The notes beneath the pieces are model-generated. The model searched no databases. It was not told where the DNA came from and was given only the letters and a program-made list of their open reading frames with translations. A program made the translations under genes and the position numbers. From NCBI GenBank assembly GCA_029891345.1, contig CM056993.1, positions 110,162,123 through 110,226,122 on the forward strand: a stretch of 64,000 nt of DNA. The letters are read 5' to 3'. This DNA comes from Dryococelus australis (lineage: Eukaryota; Arthropoda; Insecta; Phasmatodea; Phasmatidae). Position 1 is the stretch's first letter, and each line of letters begins with the position of its first letter. Positions 48,182-61,432 of the stretch are shown here, in pieces.

Positions 48182-48604
48182 AGGGATGATGATGACATTT
48201 TACATACTTCTGGTACTTTTTTATGTCCTGAATTAATTTTGAACGTTTGTGTAACTAAGGTCCCGGCCTTACTGGACAGTGGTGCTGAGATAAGTTGTGT
48301 GAACGAGGAGGTGATTAAGGAGATAGAGAGTAAAGGAATTAAAGTTCCTATCCTTCCTGTTCCATGTCTGAAAATTATTGGCGTAACGTCACATTCCAGT
48401 CCTATTATAAATCGGCAGACTCTGTTGACAATTGAGGGCTTAGGTTCTACTAAACTAGCCAATGTTTTGATTGTAAAAGGACTTGTAAAACCACTTATCC
48501 TAGGCACGGATTTTCTTACAAAGTATGGATTAACTTTAAATTTTGGAGGATGGCTGATAACTTCGCCAGAAACTCTGGCAGAAATTCCGTTACCTAACAG
48601 CTGA
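48182..48604 (+). pseudogene. Retropepsin-like protease of Gypsy element 3
   Basis: Open frame with the catalytic motif 'ALLDSGAEISCV' (Asp codon at 48275-48277), and later 'LILGTDFLTKYGLTLNF', the second conserved block (ILG.DFL) of retrotransposon proteases. The catalytic Asp-Ser-Gly is intact. The frame stops at 48602-48604 and nothing downstream continues pol. In a complete element this would be part of a polyprotein. Confidence 0.85.
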
Positions 48605-49806
48605 AAAACTTCTGACAGTGTCGTCAGTTTGATTAAGAAGGTGCACTGGTAATTCAGCGTGTTACATACAAATAACAACCATCTTACTTGAAAACTGTAT
48701 TTTATTTCACTTTCAAAACTCAACAAGCATTAAGAGTGTTTAAATCAATCAACGACGTAGCTAAAATAAAAACATGATTATCACATAGTTTCATTCTATA
48801 ATACTGACAAAGGTATTTAAAATCACAAGCTTATGATAGTTAATACTGATCAGTAAGAAATTATGAGAATATTCATTCAGGGCATTAAAATCATTACATA
48901 AAAAATATATTGCCCCGACAACACACAACATTTACTAGACAGCACGTAGTGCCCAAAATATCCCAATGAAAGATTAAATACAATTTCCTTAATATTACCA
49001 GCCAGTGGACATAAAGAAAGATCCCTATAGCCAGTCCAGATTGCTTAGAGCAATTTTCAAAAATATACCCTTATTTCTCTCCAGAATATTTTCCTGTCAC
49101 AATTTATTCTGATTAGATTCCTGTAATTTAAATTAAATTTAATCCATCCGTCAATACTACAATTCGATAAGCACGAACTCACGTGCCTAAAGATTTTGTA
49201 TTCAACTGTTACAATGTACTCCTAGTTACCAACAAGTCACATTGACTGACTCTTTAAGTGGTAAATAGTATTCTCACCAGTTTGCCTTTATATTTAAAAT
49301 ATTCCGGGAATCAATTTTCGTGGACAGTAAAGGACGATAAATAATGAAACTCTCCTTTAGGGTGATCACAATTCCTGTTACGTGCCAACACTCTTAACTA
49401 TTCAAAAATTTCCTCAAGGCTTGCTGCTCACATTTTCGTGCGTACCATGAACGCACACATAAGATATGTTGTTTATTAACGGAGCATATACATGATTGTT
49501 TAGTATTACTTGGCTCCAGAAATAATTTATATTTAAAAACATGGCAAATGCCGCAGCCAAAACGACCCATCAAAGGGCATTTACCATAACAGCTACACAT
49601 TAAAATTTATTACATTAAAATAATTTGACAGGCTTAATTTTCACGACAGTACCCAATATGAGTTTGCAGGCCTCCAAAGCATCGTGAAGCTGAATATTTA
49701 AAATTATAAAAAAGACAATTAAAAGGTTTCTGATTCAGGCAAAGTGTGGACAGTTCGTCGATACAAACAACATTGAGCCAGGCCAGACATACCAACCAGT
49801 GCCAAG

Positions 49807-49892
<86 letters not shown>

Positions 49893-51059
49893 CATATACA
49901 TATATATATGCTACTCTAGAAATTAAGGCCGCTCACCGCCAAAATTAAGCACTCTCAACAGTTACAGAAAAATTACAAAACTTAACCCATTTTCTTTCCT
50001 CAAAGTGTCCAACACTCACCGATACTGTTCGTTCCCGTCGAGGCAGACCATCTTACAAATTTAAAGCCTTTGCAAACAAATGATGTCAAGCTGCAATGGA
50101 TATTACAATTTCAATCATGTCGTATCCATTATGACTTTCGACGATGCCCTCTTCACAATATACAGATTGTCTCGATGTGGTAATCGGCAGTAGAATAAAT
50201 TTGAGAGATACCAGTACTCCTACACTCCAGTAGTCACATGACCCCCTCAAATGAAATTTAGTCACGTGCCGAGAGGGAAAGGGCGAGTGGGGGAAGAGAA
50301 AGGAGAAGGGAGGGTCGACCAGCTGGCCATGGAGAACGTTCTCACACACTGGCGGCAGTGACGATAGCACTAACTAATCAAAAGAGTGTAGCGCCACTAC
50401 AACACTCTCTCCCCCACCCCTTCCCACACAAAACAACCCTTGCTGGTAAAAGTTCAGTTCAGTTCCACACTCTGGCAACCCTGGCTCATTAAATACACAT
50501 CCAAAAACAATAACAAGTAAGAAGTTTCAAATAGATAGAAGAAGTCTTGAAGGAAACTGAGAAAGAGAACAGTCTCCCAAAACAGACCTACAGTACAGTT
50601 TAATAACACAGTACAGAAATAGCGACAAAAACAATCTCTCCATCTCTTCAAATCGACAATACGAAGAACATCCTTCTTCCCCAGGGAAGGCACACATAGC
50701 AGGCAAAGTATTATCCAGGTGCTTTGAGCTGGGCGTCTTCTCGAGTATATGAGGTTGCAGGGGTCTGCAGACATCAGGGCAGCAAGATCTTCAGGCAGCA
50801 CCGCCGCTCTTCTCCATCGCGACGGCAAGGGGTCTCCATGGCACAGCATGGGGGATGATAGGTTCATACAAAAAAAAAAAACAAATGTCGGAGTATTAGA
50901 ATAGGGAAATAAACTAAACAAAATGTTCGTGGTAGGAAAAGGGAAAAGGGACTAAAGGCACATACTATCACAATTCAATATTACAAATACATGTGTACAC
51001 ACTCAAAGAGGAGCATCAAAACAAATTAAGTTCTGGGCACAATTTTTTTTTGAATGCGC
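48605..51059. other. Non-coding; long (TA)n and possible LTR of Gypsy fragment 4
   Basis: 48605-49800 is AT-rich without a gene. 50000-51000 is GC-richer and lies just downstream (minus sense) of an integrase fragment, so it may contain that element's 3' LTR; no partner LTR is visible. Minus ORFs at 50086-50370 and 50454-50921 are not recognised. Confidence 0.4.
49811..49910. repeat. (TA)n microsatellite, ~100 bp
   Basis: About 33 uninterrupted TA units from 49811, then interrupted TACATA units to 49910. Confidence 0.95.
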
Positions 51060-51534
51060 AACATGCGCTTCACGGAAAAGCCTGCCTGACGATGGGATAA
51101 CGAGTTTCGCCATATTAGGCCCAAGGGCCATTAAATTTTGGCAATTGTTTTGACGTAATATCATTTCTAAGATCTGCCAGTCGAAAGCTCTTAACGAGAA
51201 CGAGATTGCCGACAGGAATAGAATCAGGGGAACTACTTACATTTAACCTATCATTAACAGCCTGCTTGGCTGAAATCTAAAGCCAGCCGACCTCACCCAA
51301 CAACTCATTCCGGTCAGTTTCAGACAGAGAGGATGGAAACGGCAGAATATTAAACAGGTTCAAAAGTGGATGCGTAAGTGGTCGCCCAAGGAAGAGTAAA
51401 GATGGAGGAACACCTGTGAAACCATGCAATGCACTATTGAACCCGACATTAATAAACTCCAGATCCTCGTCCCAACCGGCATAGTACCATAAAAACCCAG
51501 TCGACAGAAAAGAGTTCAAAAACTTGGGAAACAT
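51060..51534 (-). pseudogene. Gypsy integrase C-terminal fragment (element 4)
   Basis: The minus strand reads 'WDEDLEFINVGFNSALHGFT' then 'GVPPSLLFLGRPLTHPLLN', the conserved end of the integrase core (W...L......N...H..TG..P..L.LGR). A stop then intervenes before 'IPVGNLVLVKSFRLADLRND' and 'LPKFNGPW', the GPY/F-type C-terminal module. The catalytic core upstream (above 51534) is absent or unrecognisable, so this is a 3' fragment of a different Gypsy copy. Confidence 0.85.
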
Positions 51535-53990
51535 TAATTAAAATGTTGCTAGGAGACAGCAGGTGTGGCATCCGTGTTATTTGAATAGGTGTCGAAAGAA
51601 GAGAGGGCGGGGGTCTGTGGGTCTGGGGCACCCTTGATCTAACTACTGCCAATATTCCTGTGCAGGCGAACCAGTAAAACAATATTGGCAGCAGCTATTT
51701 AATGCAGGGCCATCCCTGCTTCTCGTCGAGCGCGTCGGGAAACTGAGCAGCTCAGTCGTGGCACCGACACCACCTTCTCTCTTCTTCTCCAACATCAGGC
51801 TCTCCAAGCTGTGGGTGAAGGTGGGGAGTACCACCAGGGAGTCACCCCCTCCCACTCCTCCAAAAACTCAGTCGGTCTTGGGTGGGCACTTAAAAGTTCT
51901 CGGTGAGACTTCCAGGAGCTACCAGTGATGTAGGCGAATTCACCAGGAAGGGGATTATACCCCGAATAACTCAATAGGTATTAGAAATGTAGGACTTAAG
52001 CCCATAGGTAGGAGGTAGAGATTGTTTCATCCAGGTACTCCAGAAAAATTGCAGGGCAGGGAGTTCCCATGAGCTTGGTTTCTAATGGGCAAGTTCTGGA
52101 ACACAAGCAAACAAAAAAAAGGAGGCGAATCCGCTGGCCCAGGTGTGAAGGCTGGCATCTGGGAGCTTCGGAGGTCCGATGCATTCCAATCCATCCCTCG
52201 CGCTTCCGAGTCGATAGCCAGCAGTGCGGTTCGCTACACTTCACTCTTTAGCACCTCGAGATCACCCCCCCCCCCCCTCCATCCCTTCACGCAAAACACC
52301 TGCTTCGCTACACTTTGCCCTTTGGCACCTCGAGCACGACGACCACGCTGTAGAGGCTGTAGAGCCAGCCAGTTGGTCCACAATCTGGTATTTAATTATT
52401 CACAGACACCACAGAGCCTGGGGATCCCCAATCCACCACCTGGAGACACGTTGAGTTGTGGAATGGTCACCACACTCGCAAAAGCATCTCACCTTTGCTG
52501 GTCCCAAGCAGCATTCAGATCCTGGAGAGTGAGCAGCCACGAGCGCGATGTTCATCTCACGACAGCCCAGCTCGAAGGTGATTTCAATAGTCAATCATTT
52601 TTTTCTATTATGTTAATAAAACCAGTGTATAACATGTTCATATTTACAAAAAAGTATTTATGTTTATTTTCATTTTAGCACACAATATAGTTGATTGTTC
52701 TTCTATGTTTTATTACACACCTATAAATGTATTATAAATAGCGATTAGATTTGAAAAGCAATAACTTTGTTTTCAAAATAAATTATAACTTGTTTTACGC
52801 TACCTAGAGTGAGATTTATAACTATTGGAACTTAATTTTTACTTTTCAAATATCATTCAGAAATCATGTGTTAGGAAAAACTTTCTCAGAGCAGTACAAT
52901 TTAGATTTTCGTAAAAATGTTTAATTAAATCTTTTATCTCGACTTAACATATGCTTTGCTATCACCATTTTGCCGAAATCTTCACTAGTTCACCATATGA
53001 ATTCATCCAATCACCATCCGCCACCGGTTAATAAAATCACTGTCGCAATTCACAATAAGGTGTGTTCGTGTGGCTTGCTATTCTGCCAGTGTCGTACTAT
53101 TTCTGCTATTTTTCTGCTAGTTGACTTACGTGTTAGTGGAAAACACTTTTTTTTGTATGTTGTTCGGGTGGCACGTGCAATAGATATTTCTGCTCTTGCT
53201 CGCCGAGGTAGAACAGAAATTGTAGAACGAGCAAAAAGAAAAAAAAAAGACCACCAATTTCAAAATTGCATTATATAAGTCGGAGTCTTGTGAGTGGTGA
53301 CTGTCGAAAGTAATTTGCTTAAAGTTATGAACTATGTATGGTATCCTCGTAAGAAGTTCCCCCGAATATGTGCTTACTAACGAAAATAATGAAGAAACAT
53401 TTATCCTGCAAAGTAAGCGAATCCTTGTAGTATTTCGTACAGAATTATTTATAAAAGTATAAATCATAGATGTAGAGTTATGGGCGCTTTTTCACATATA
53501 TATTTACGAACATCAACACGTTAATTCTAATCGAGAAAATGTATCAAAACAGATTTTTTTCAGAATTATCACTATAAATTATCATGTTTCCTAGAATCAG
53601 AATAGCAGTAACATGTACCAATATTCGTGTAATAGTGCAACTTTAAGATAGGCTCTATCTACTGAAAGCACATGTAAAATCATGTTTACATATTTAATAA
53701 ATAGACATTTATAACACTATACATGACAAGATTTTACAACTACCTTACAATGCTACAATTAATAATTAATATAAAAACGAACTACTGTCTGCTGTCCCTG
53801 TCAGCATATGAAGAACAAGATGATAAGAATATGATTACTGTCTAGAAAACGAATTAAGGATGTTCCCAAAATACCACATGATAACATAATAACGAATACA
53901 TGTAGATCAATATTTAGATCAATTAAATGTTCCATGGAAGTAAATATTTTTTATATGCTTTCGGCTAGTAACTTAGTCTTGTGAAGCAAC
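51535..53990. other. No recognised gene
   Basis: 51540-52600 is GC-richer, with short ORFs and a run of cytosines near 52265. 52600-53990 is AT-rich. Nothing could be assigned. Confidence 0.4.
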
Positions 53991-54550
53991 GAAACTCTTA
54001 ATTGTGTGATCTTGGAATCTTGTGTGGGCCGGCCTGCATGAACACATTTGGTACCGCCGCTCCTGTGGCTCCGCCGTGTGATGCACTGGGAAGTGGTTGT
54101 CCCTTCCTGCTAAGCAACTCTGGCTGCCTGCACTGGTGATACTGCTTTGGCGGGTGTGCCCACCAACATTACCGCCGAAGGCAAAGCGAGCTCCCTGACT
54201 TGCTGCTCTCGCTGTCACCTTCCTCACTCCTGCTGTCCTGCTGGTTCCGCCATCTCCAGGTGCGACCTGGCTGAACATCCCCTGCAAACACACTTGTACC
54301 TGCATTAACATCCTGCTCTTGCAATCGTCCTTGCACCTCCTCATACTGCATACACACGTATGATTGTCCCTCATGCTCTACTTGCACTTGCACCTCTTGT
54401 TCTACTTGCACTTACGGATGAAGTGTTACTGGTTCCCTGTGGGGTATGCTGATGCCGGGCAACACCTGTGCAACATCATCCTCTCCTCCTGCACCTTCTT
54501 GAAGTGCTGACGCACTTCCCGCTCTACTCTGTTCCTGCTAGAGCTCGTCA

Positions 54551-57500
54551 TCAGTGTTTCCGTTCTGCACCACCCCTGGTGGTGATCTGTCGTCGGTGCA
54601 CATGGGTGGGTCCTCTTCGGGCTCTCCCCTTCTGAGGTGCTGCCATACCTCGTGTTCCCTCCTGCTTTTTCCCCGAGCTCGTCGTGGCCGTCGCCATCAT
54701 GGGGTCAGGACACACCAGGACTGACTTCGTTCGTCGATGGCACCTGGGGGTCAGCCGGATGTCGTGCCGATGTTCCCTTACCTTCCTCCTTCCCACGTGA
54801 ATGCTGTATGTAGTGGGTCCGTGCATCTGTAGCACATGGTGCGGCCCACTCCAGTGTGCTGCTAAACCTGCACAGAAATCCTTTTTCGCAGTGGACTGGA
54901 GGTGAATCCATACATATACTGCCTGCCCCTCATGCAGTCTTCATGACAGTCTGTTCGTGACTGGTAGCCATCTTGCTGCATAGCGCTCTTTCTGCTGTCT
55001 GATGTCCTGCATGTATTTCTGACTTTGCTGTCTCCGCGTATCCATACTCGGCAATGCACTGCTTTCTTCTTGTTGTGGGCATTTCGCTTCCCCTCGTAGG
55101 CTTCGATTGTGGCATAACAATAAACAATACTTCAAGGGGCGATCGCCCTGTCGTTGCATTTACGCATCTCCTCAACGTATATAGGATAATGGGAATGTGG
55201 TCCGCCCAAGTGGCTTGCTGTTCGCACACACAGAGTCTGAGTTGAGCTTTTATTTGTTAGTTTCTATGCTCTGTCGGTTGGCTCTCGAATGGTACTCCCC
55301 ATCGTGATGTGATAAACTCCCAATTTTGAACACAGTTCCCTACATTTCCGACCAGTAAACTGTGTACCGTTGTCCATCAACAGATTCACAGATATCTCCA
55401 ACGTGGAATAAACTGTTCCTCCAGTGCAATTGCTACATTCCAAGCTCTCACCCTACTGGTAGGGTATGCCTCTGTCCATCATGAGAAATTATCGGTTAGT
55501 ACGAGCAGAATTCGCTTCCCTATCTTGTCCTTGGATATGGACCCATAATATCCAGACAAACTGTTTCGAACGGTTTTCTCAGCATGCCTGACTTTTGTTG
55601 GTGTCTTCCGTCTGCACAACGTGTCTTGTATACATTGCACCTATGACATTGTTGAACGAATTTCTTCACGTCCTTGCTAAGGCCTGGTAAAAAAAAAATG
55701 GTAGCGAACGTTCCGGATAGTCTGCTCAACACCAGGGTGTCCCACCCTACTGCCACAGTGCGAATAGGCGAACACTTCATCCCTCACACACACTCATCAC
55801 TTCTGCGACTGTTGAGTAGAACAGGTCTCCAACCTGCTATCTATGACGCGACATCCCTCTACCTCATGCTGCGCATTTTTTCCGGCCTTTTCCTGCGTCA
55901 ATTTGCAACCTTTTTGTGCTTCTGCAACTTCCCTGTGAAAATCACTGAGTAAGCCCTCATTGTTACCGGCTGTTATCTGCTGCACGTATACTTCCGATAT
56001 GGGGTCACTTGAACTTAGCTGTAAAACATCCTCCCATTCTGCTTCGTCCCGGACGATCACTTCATTGTTGGAATTACGTGACAGTGCGTCCATCACTTCG
56101 TTCTCCTTACCAGACACGTGTTCTACTATAAAATCGTAGGCCTGCAAGGCCACCTCTTCAGTTTGCCCCTTGCTTCCCGCATGCTATGCAATCAAACTAG
56201 GCCCCAGTTGTCGGTCCGTAGTGTAAGCTGCTGATACTGCAGATATATGTGGTATTTCTTCACCACCCAAATAACTGCCAGGCATTCCTTCTGATTGACA
56301 TCATAATGTCTTTCAGCTTGCCCTAGCTTCGCGCTTGCAAAATCAATTATGTGCTTCTTCCCACTGTCGTTAACCTGGAACAATACTGCACCTATTCCCT
56401 CCAGATTTGTGACAGTTTGAAGGTACAAATGTCTGCTTGTTCCGTAGCATGATAATGTCGGGCATGACCTGAACTCATGCTTGATATCTAAAAATGCTTT
56501 CTCTGCCTCGCTCGTCCACTGAAATCTTTTCTAGGATGAAAATAGTTGGGTCAAGGACCCTGTGATTGTTACGATCCCTGGGATGTGTTCTCATAGCCAA
56601 TTAATTAGACCGAAAAACTTTCGCAGCTGTTGCGTATCTTAAATTTTGGATAGCTGTCGATGAGCCTTAACTGTTACCGATTTGGCCGGTTTCGTTCCTG
56701 ATCAATCACACGGCCTAAGGAATAGATGCTGATTTTACCCACATGGCATTTCTCAACTGAGCATGTGAGGCCATTCATTGCAAGCCTCTTCAGGACTACT
56801 GTTAACTGTTCGACCAAATAATTACATAATCGAGATATGCCAGCATATACTCTCCAATAATGCCGTCCAATACATGTACCATCATTGCCTGGAATGTCGC
56901 AGGTGCACATTTCAAACCAAATGGCATTGCACAGAAATTAAAATGTCGACCATCTGGGGCCATGAATGCAGTTTTCGGCCTATCCTCAAGTTTTACCGGC
57001 ACATGCCAATAACCACTTTTCTTATCCAAAGATGTCCACACCTTAGTTTGCCCCAATGTGATTAACACGTCTTTTACACTGATGTACGGTGGAAGTGTAC
57101 TGCACGTTACCTTATTCAGTGGTCGAAAGTCCACACAGAATCGCCATGTTCCGTCTTTTTTGGGAGCTAATGTGATCGCGGAATTAAATTACCTATTTAT
57201 CGGCTCTATCACTCCATCATCAAGCGTTTCCTGCATCTGTTTCTTTATTATCCGCATCTGATGAGGTAAATAACCTCGTAGGCTGGTATGTACCGGTTTC
57301 TCCTCTATCAATGGAATCTCATGCTCGGCTATTGTGGTCTGTTTCAATACATTTTTCCTGCCAAATACGCCACAGCATTTGTCAAGGATGCGCTGAAATG
57401 TGGCCTGGTGTTCGAGCGAGAATTTATTGTCGGATTCCCCTAGTCTTACTTTGGGTAAGCTACCCGTTGGACAGCGGTCCAGGTTATACACTGTGCGTTT

Positions 57501-57830
57501 CTCATTCATGCCAAAATGTAATCGTCTTGTGGTTGGTTCCACGATTGTATGCTGTTCCATCAGCCATGGTATTCCAAGAATAGCCTCGTCACGGATGTCA
57601 GGCGTAACAATGACTGCTGTTTTTGTCTCAATGTCCCGGGTCTGAGCCGTTACTACTGCCTATCCTACTGCCATACTACAATGCTCATCCGTGGCCAACC
57701 GAATCACGTGGTCTGTAGGTGTCACATCTTGCTTGTGTATCTAGTGCAGTCGTGCGAAGTTATGTGAGGCTGCAGTATCGATTAAAGCGTGACACGATTG
57801 TCCATTGATTGAAACCAAAATGCGGATAAA
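54551..57830 (-). pseudogene. pol: pol of Gypsy element 2: protease, RT, RNase H, integrase
   Basis: Protease motif 'ALIDTAASHNFARL' near 57810-57770 (Ala replaces the usual Gly after Asp-Thr). RT: 'KKDGTWRFCVDFRPLNKVT', 'SLDKKSGYWHVPV', 'MPFGLKCAPATFQAMM', then YLDYVIIWS near 56830, where the second catalytic Asp of YLDD is Tyr. RNase H: 'GIGAVLFQVNDSGKKHIIDF', 'ERHYDVNQKECLAVIWVVKK'. Integrase: 'CHRCNVYKTR' (zinc-binding end), 'FETVCLDIMGPYP' (first catalytic Asp), 'NATTGRSPLEVLF', and 'HWSGPHHVLQMHG' as the GPY/F module. Stops at many points; not functional. Confidence 0.9.
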
Positions 57831-57950
57831 GGTGCGTGGCTGTTACTAATCTGATGTACCAAATTTTGTTGTGGGGTTAGTTTCGTATTTGTTGTCCAAA
57901 TTCTGATGGGTCAGATGCATCTGGCCCTTTCATCCCTGTAACCTGTTTCC

Positions 57951-59432
57951 CTACTGCTTATGTTCTGCCACACCTTTAATCTGTCCCATATGAGGATTGT
58001 TCGGGCATTTGTTGTGCCAGTGATACTGTGGGGTTGGGCAGTACCTATACCAGGTGTCGGGGTGGGCAATCCTGATTCCGTCCTTCCTGTAAATTGTTGT
58101 CATTACCTGTTGAGTTCGGGTATTGTGGCTTCTGGCCACTAGACCCCATGGCTCCCCTCCGCTTCTGATCCTGCTTGTATATACTTTCATGCGATTGCCC
58201 ATGATACACTTTTTCACGCAGTGTCCCACTGTACATTTTCTCATGCATTTATCTGCTATAGCTGCGGGGTGGTGGTGGGAAATTTTGTGACGTGCCAGAA
58301 TGAGGTTTGTTTACATTTTCCTACCTCTGCTCATGCCAACATTTTACAGTGCTTTTGTCATGGCATAGTGTCTCATGCATTCTCTCCAGAATTATTTCAG
58401 CATGCATTAAGTCCTCTAATGTGCCATTAAGCAACTGTATCATGGCTGCTCTGAATTCAAGTCAGGCAGTTTCTGCAATTACTTCAAGTACTTCCTGTTC
58501 TGGCAAATATGGATGAAATAGTTTAATAAGGTGGGTTTTATGGGTGACGAAAGCTGTTAAAGACTCACCCGATTGTTGAGCATCCAGAGTCAGTCTGCTC
58601 TGGGTCTGTACAGAGGTGAAGGCCCCTCGGAATCTGCACTGGAATGTGCGCCGAAACTCCTCCCACTGGAGTCCGTAGTGGTTGAGAGATGTACACCAAG
58701 TGCACATGTCTCCATGGAGTTGCGCTCCAACACAGCTGGCCCATTCATCTCTGCTTACCCATACCTGGTGAGACAGGATACGCAATCCTCCAGAAATGCC
58801 GTTGGATCTTCCAACTGCGTACCAGCGAACGTGGGCAAAGTTTGTAACTTGGACTGTTCTTTTGCCATGATTGGTCCTGACGGATGCTGAGGTAGGTTGG
58901 ACTCCACGGTTCCGCTTCGCGTAGCACTTTCTAGCCCTGCTGTTTGTGGCATGGTTCTTCCTGTGCAGTTTGTCAGATACGGATTGATGAGTGGAAAATT
59001 TGGAATACTTTGTGGGTAGGTTGGCATAATTGGTGGTAAACAGGCATGGAAAACATGTGTGGTAGTGGCGACAAAAATGACGTGGGTGGTTAGAGTGCAT
59101 ATGGTGTGGGTGTTGAGGTAGCTTCGGGTGGCAGGGGTTTGTTTACATTAGCCAAGTGATGGCGAGAGCGGGTGGCATCCCTGCTTTGCGCTGCTCTCCT
59201 CTCCTACTCTGCTGTCACATTCCCCTACTCTTCTCTGTTCTGTTCCACCTGTCATGTTGTTACCATCCCGTGCCTCTATCACTTGTGAAAGGTTACTGTT
59301 TACATTTGCTGCCACATCATTGTCCCATTGTCCTAGCAAGTCCAACACCTGGTCATGTGGTGTGTCTGCAGTTATGTTAATGTTTGGTTTATGCCCTGCC
59401 TTTTTGTTGAAGTCGCATGACACAACAAGCAA
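57951..59432 (-). pseudogene. gag: gag of Gypsy element 2
   Basis: A possible N-terminal piece lies at 59432-59148. The capsid region is at about 58770-58462 ('GLQWEEFRRTFQCRFRGAFT' and 'ESLTAFVTHKTHLIKLFHPY'), with the W..F...F pattern of retrotransposon gag. A degenerate zinc-knuckle region is near 58070-57990 ('YCPTPQYHWHNKCP'). The knuckle keeps Cys, His and Cys but its spacing is damaged. Several stops and frame changes separate the pieces. Confidence 0.78.
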
Positions 59433-61315
59433 AGAAATGTAAGTCTTGCAACAGATTAGTATTCCGTGTCACTGATGCATTCTTGGTGACACTTTGTGTC
59501 ACATTGTATGCACTGAAGTACAATGGTGTGTTACTCATTATGCAACAAGTTGTCACAGTATTTCGAAAATGTATGATTTGGGAAATGTTCACTTTCAAGT
59601 TTCCTTTGCATTGGAAAATTTGGAAAATTTTGACTGTCCTGCATCACTTCATTGCTACTGTACTTTTCCCTCTCACGGGTGTTACTGGCACGGGTGCTCA
59701 TAAGGGTGGTCTTGCGATGGCATTGGTAATAGGTCTTATTTTAATTTGCTGATTATCCAGGATTTATCATAGGGTGCAAACAATTCGGACACCACAGCTC
59801 CGACGAGCTGTCAGTCATCCGACCAGGCATGCTCTGTTAGTAAACAAAGCCACATGCACGGGAGATGCGGGTGTACCGTTGTTGTCGCATGGGGTTGAGG
59901 AACAGGTATCACCCTCCCCTCTCACATCACGACTGGCCTGCTCGTCCAGCGCAGGGGTTATCGACCCGACGCTCAGCTGTCGGCGGCGAAGAGTGCAGGG
60001 GAACTGGTAAGGGGTAGTCTCCACCCCGTCACTTCTCCTTCTCGCAGTTTCCCTCTGCTCTTACCTCCAAGCGGTGTGGCATGGCTTACAGTGTGGCATC
60101 GCTTTGATTGTAGACATGCTTCCCAAGCGTCTATGCAGGGCCTGTCCCCTTACATGCATGTGCAGTGCTCTAGGAGAGCACTTGGTGGCTATAACCGGCC
60201 ACTACTGTGAAACTGTAACAGCGTCCTACGACATACAAAGGTTTACGGCAACACTTAAGCTCCCTGGAGCTACGCTACTCCCGCGGGAAGAGGAGGTGGC
60301 TTACCGGGTGGTCGAGATGCATGAAAATGTTCAGGAGTTATGTTAAAGTATATTGTATAGAATGTCCATAGTAAAAGTTGAAGACCGCAGAGTGCACGCA
60401 GGAAAATGATGGAGCTCACGACATGCACTCCACCTCCGTCAGATGCTTCTCGCTTACTAAACTCCCTGCCTGATGCACAGGCTTACCACGGCTTACCCAC
60501 GCACCAAAGCGGCACTACTTTCTGTCGCAGCTTGCATCTCCTTGCCTAGCCTCATGTTATTAAATAACATACATATTACAAAAATCATAAAAGATCCATG
60601 CAACATAAAATATGTGTGAATGAAATGAACAAAACACTAAATGTGTAATGAAAAAGATGATAACTAGTTAACAATGCACTATAGACCCAAGAAACCCGAC
60701 AGCCAATAAACCGTTTAATAAAGTACAACGGATAATGTTTTAACATAGGCCCTGGACTCGTAAGTTTGGTTGTTGTTAGGACCTAATTTACTTTCCTCCG
60801 CCTCGTGGCATCTCGGGTCGCCATGGCAACCACCGGCAGCTCTGCACCGGCATGTCCTTGCACTTGCACTGCTCCTGGTCGCTTGTGCGACCGGGCGCAC
60901 GCTCTGCCCGTCGGTAGAGCATGCAGCCCTGCTGTGGAGGCAATGCAGGTTATGGCCGGACAAACGGTCTTAGGGGTGGAAGCATGTGGCACACGTCAAA
61001 ATGATCCATATTTCTGACCTTTAACTACTTTGATAAAATCACTGTCTGGAGAAGTTTAACATAAAAAAACCAATTCATTACTTGAAATAGGCCCGTGTTT
61101 AACTTTAATGGTAATACCTGTACTAAGTATTTGAGTTAACTATACACTTTATCTTAGATACAACTAAATTTAATCAAAAGTGTCGCTGAATAACTTGACA
61201 TTTCCATATCACTTCCAGTAGCAGTTTCAAATATAAATGAATACGTTGGCTTTACTTGACATAACATAGACACGAAGTCATGAAGATCAGACTACCATCG
61301 AAGTCAAAGGCTCAC
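59433..61315. other. No recognised gene; contains a copy of the hairpin-repeat tail
   Basis: 60370-60560 (AAAGTTGAAGACCGCAG, TCTCGCTTACTAAACTCCC) resembles the tails of copies A-C at 38.5, 39.45 and 41.25 kb. Other short ORFs are not recognised. Confidence 0.4.
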
Positions 61316-61432
61316 CAAACCATAATTGATGAAAATTGGGCAGCAACATCGGTCCAACCAGTCGCCATCATAGATGTAGCCATTATCAGGAGTGGACTGT
61401 GCCCTCCAGGACTTCAGGATATCCTCTTCGTC
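61316..61432 (-). CDS. Possible unassigned internal exon
   Basis: A 117-nt minus-strand stretch, 39 codons, donor TTTG|gtgagc and acceptor aactgag (weak pyrimidine tract). It reads 'DEEDILKSWRAQSTPDNGYI' then 'YDGDWLDRCCCPIFINYGL'. Codon choice and the three consecutive Cys look like real protein, with a stop four codons upstream of the acceptor. I recognise no family. If genuine it belongs to another minus-strand gene upstream of TBRG1. The terminal exon candidate at 42246-42575 has a compatible phase, but a link between the two is speculation. Confidence 0.35.

Larger units (their letters stand above)
45600..48604 (+). mobile_element. Ty3/Gypsy element 3, gag-protease part only
   Basis: TGGTGCCTTTATC at 45599 resembles a primer-binding site; the first gag ATG follows at 45611. 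A long coiled-coil gag and capsid are followed by an aspartic protease. Then the similarity ends: no RT, RNase H or integrase follows. Several stops interrupt gag. Confidence 0.85.
54000..59432 (-). mobile_element. Ty3/Gypsy element 2, gag to integrase, decayed
   Basis: The minus strand gives, in order, gag (59432-57950), protease (about 57780), RT (57240-56670), RNase H (56430-56070) and integrase (55780-54700), followed by a Gln/Val/Glu-rich tail (54411-54170). Pol order is that of Ty3/Gypsy. Stops and frameshifts occur throughout. LTRs were not identified, so the outer limits are approximate. Confidence 0.9.

Noticed and set aside
49719-49901. Minus-strand ORF of Tyr/Ile repeats
   Set aside because: It is a translation of the (TA)n microsatellite.
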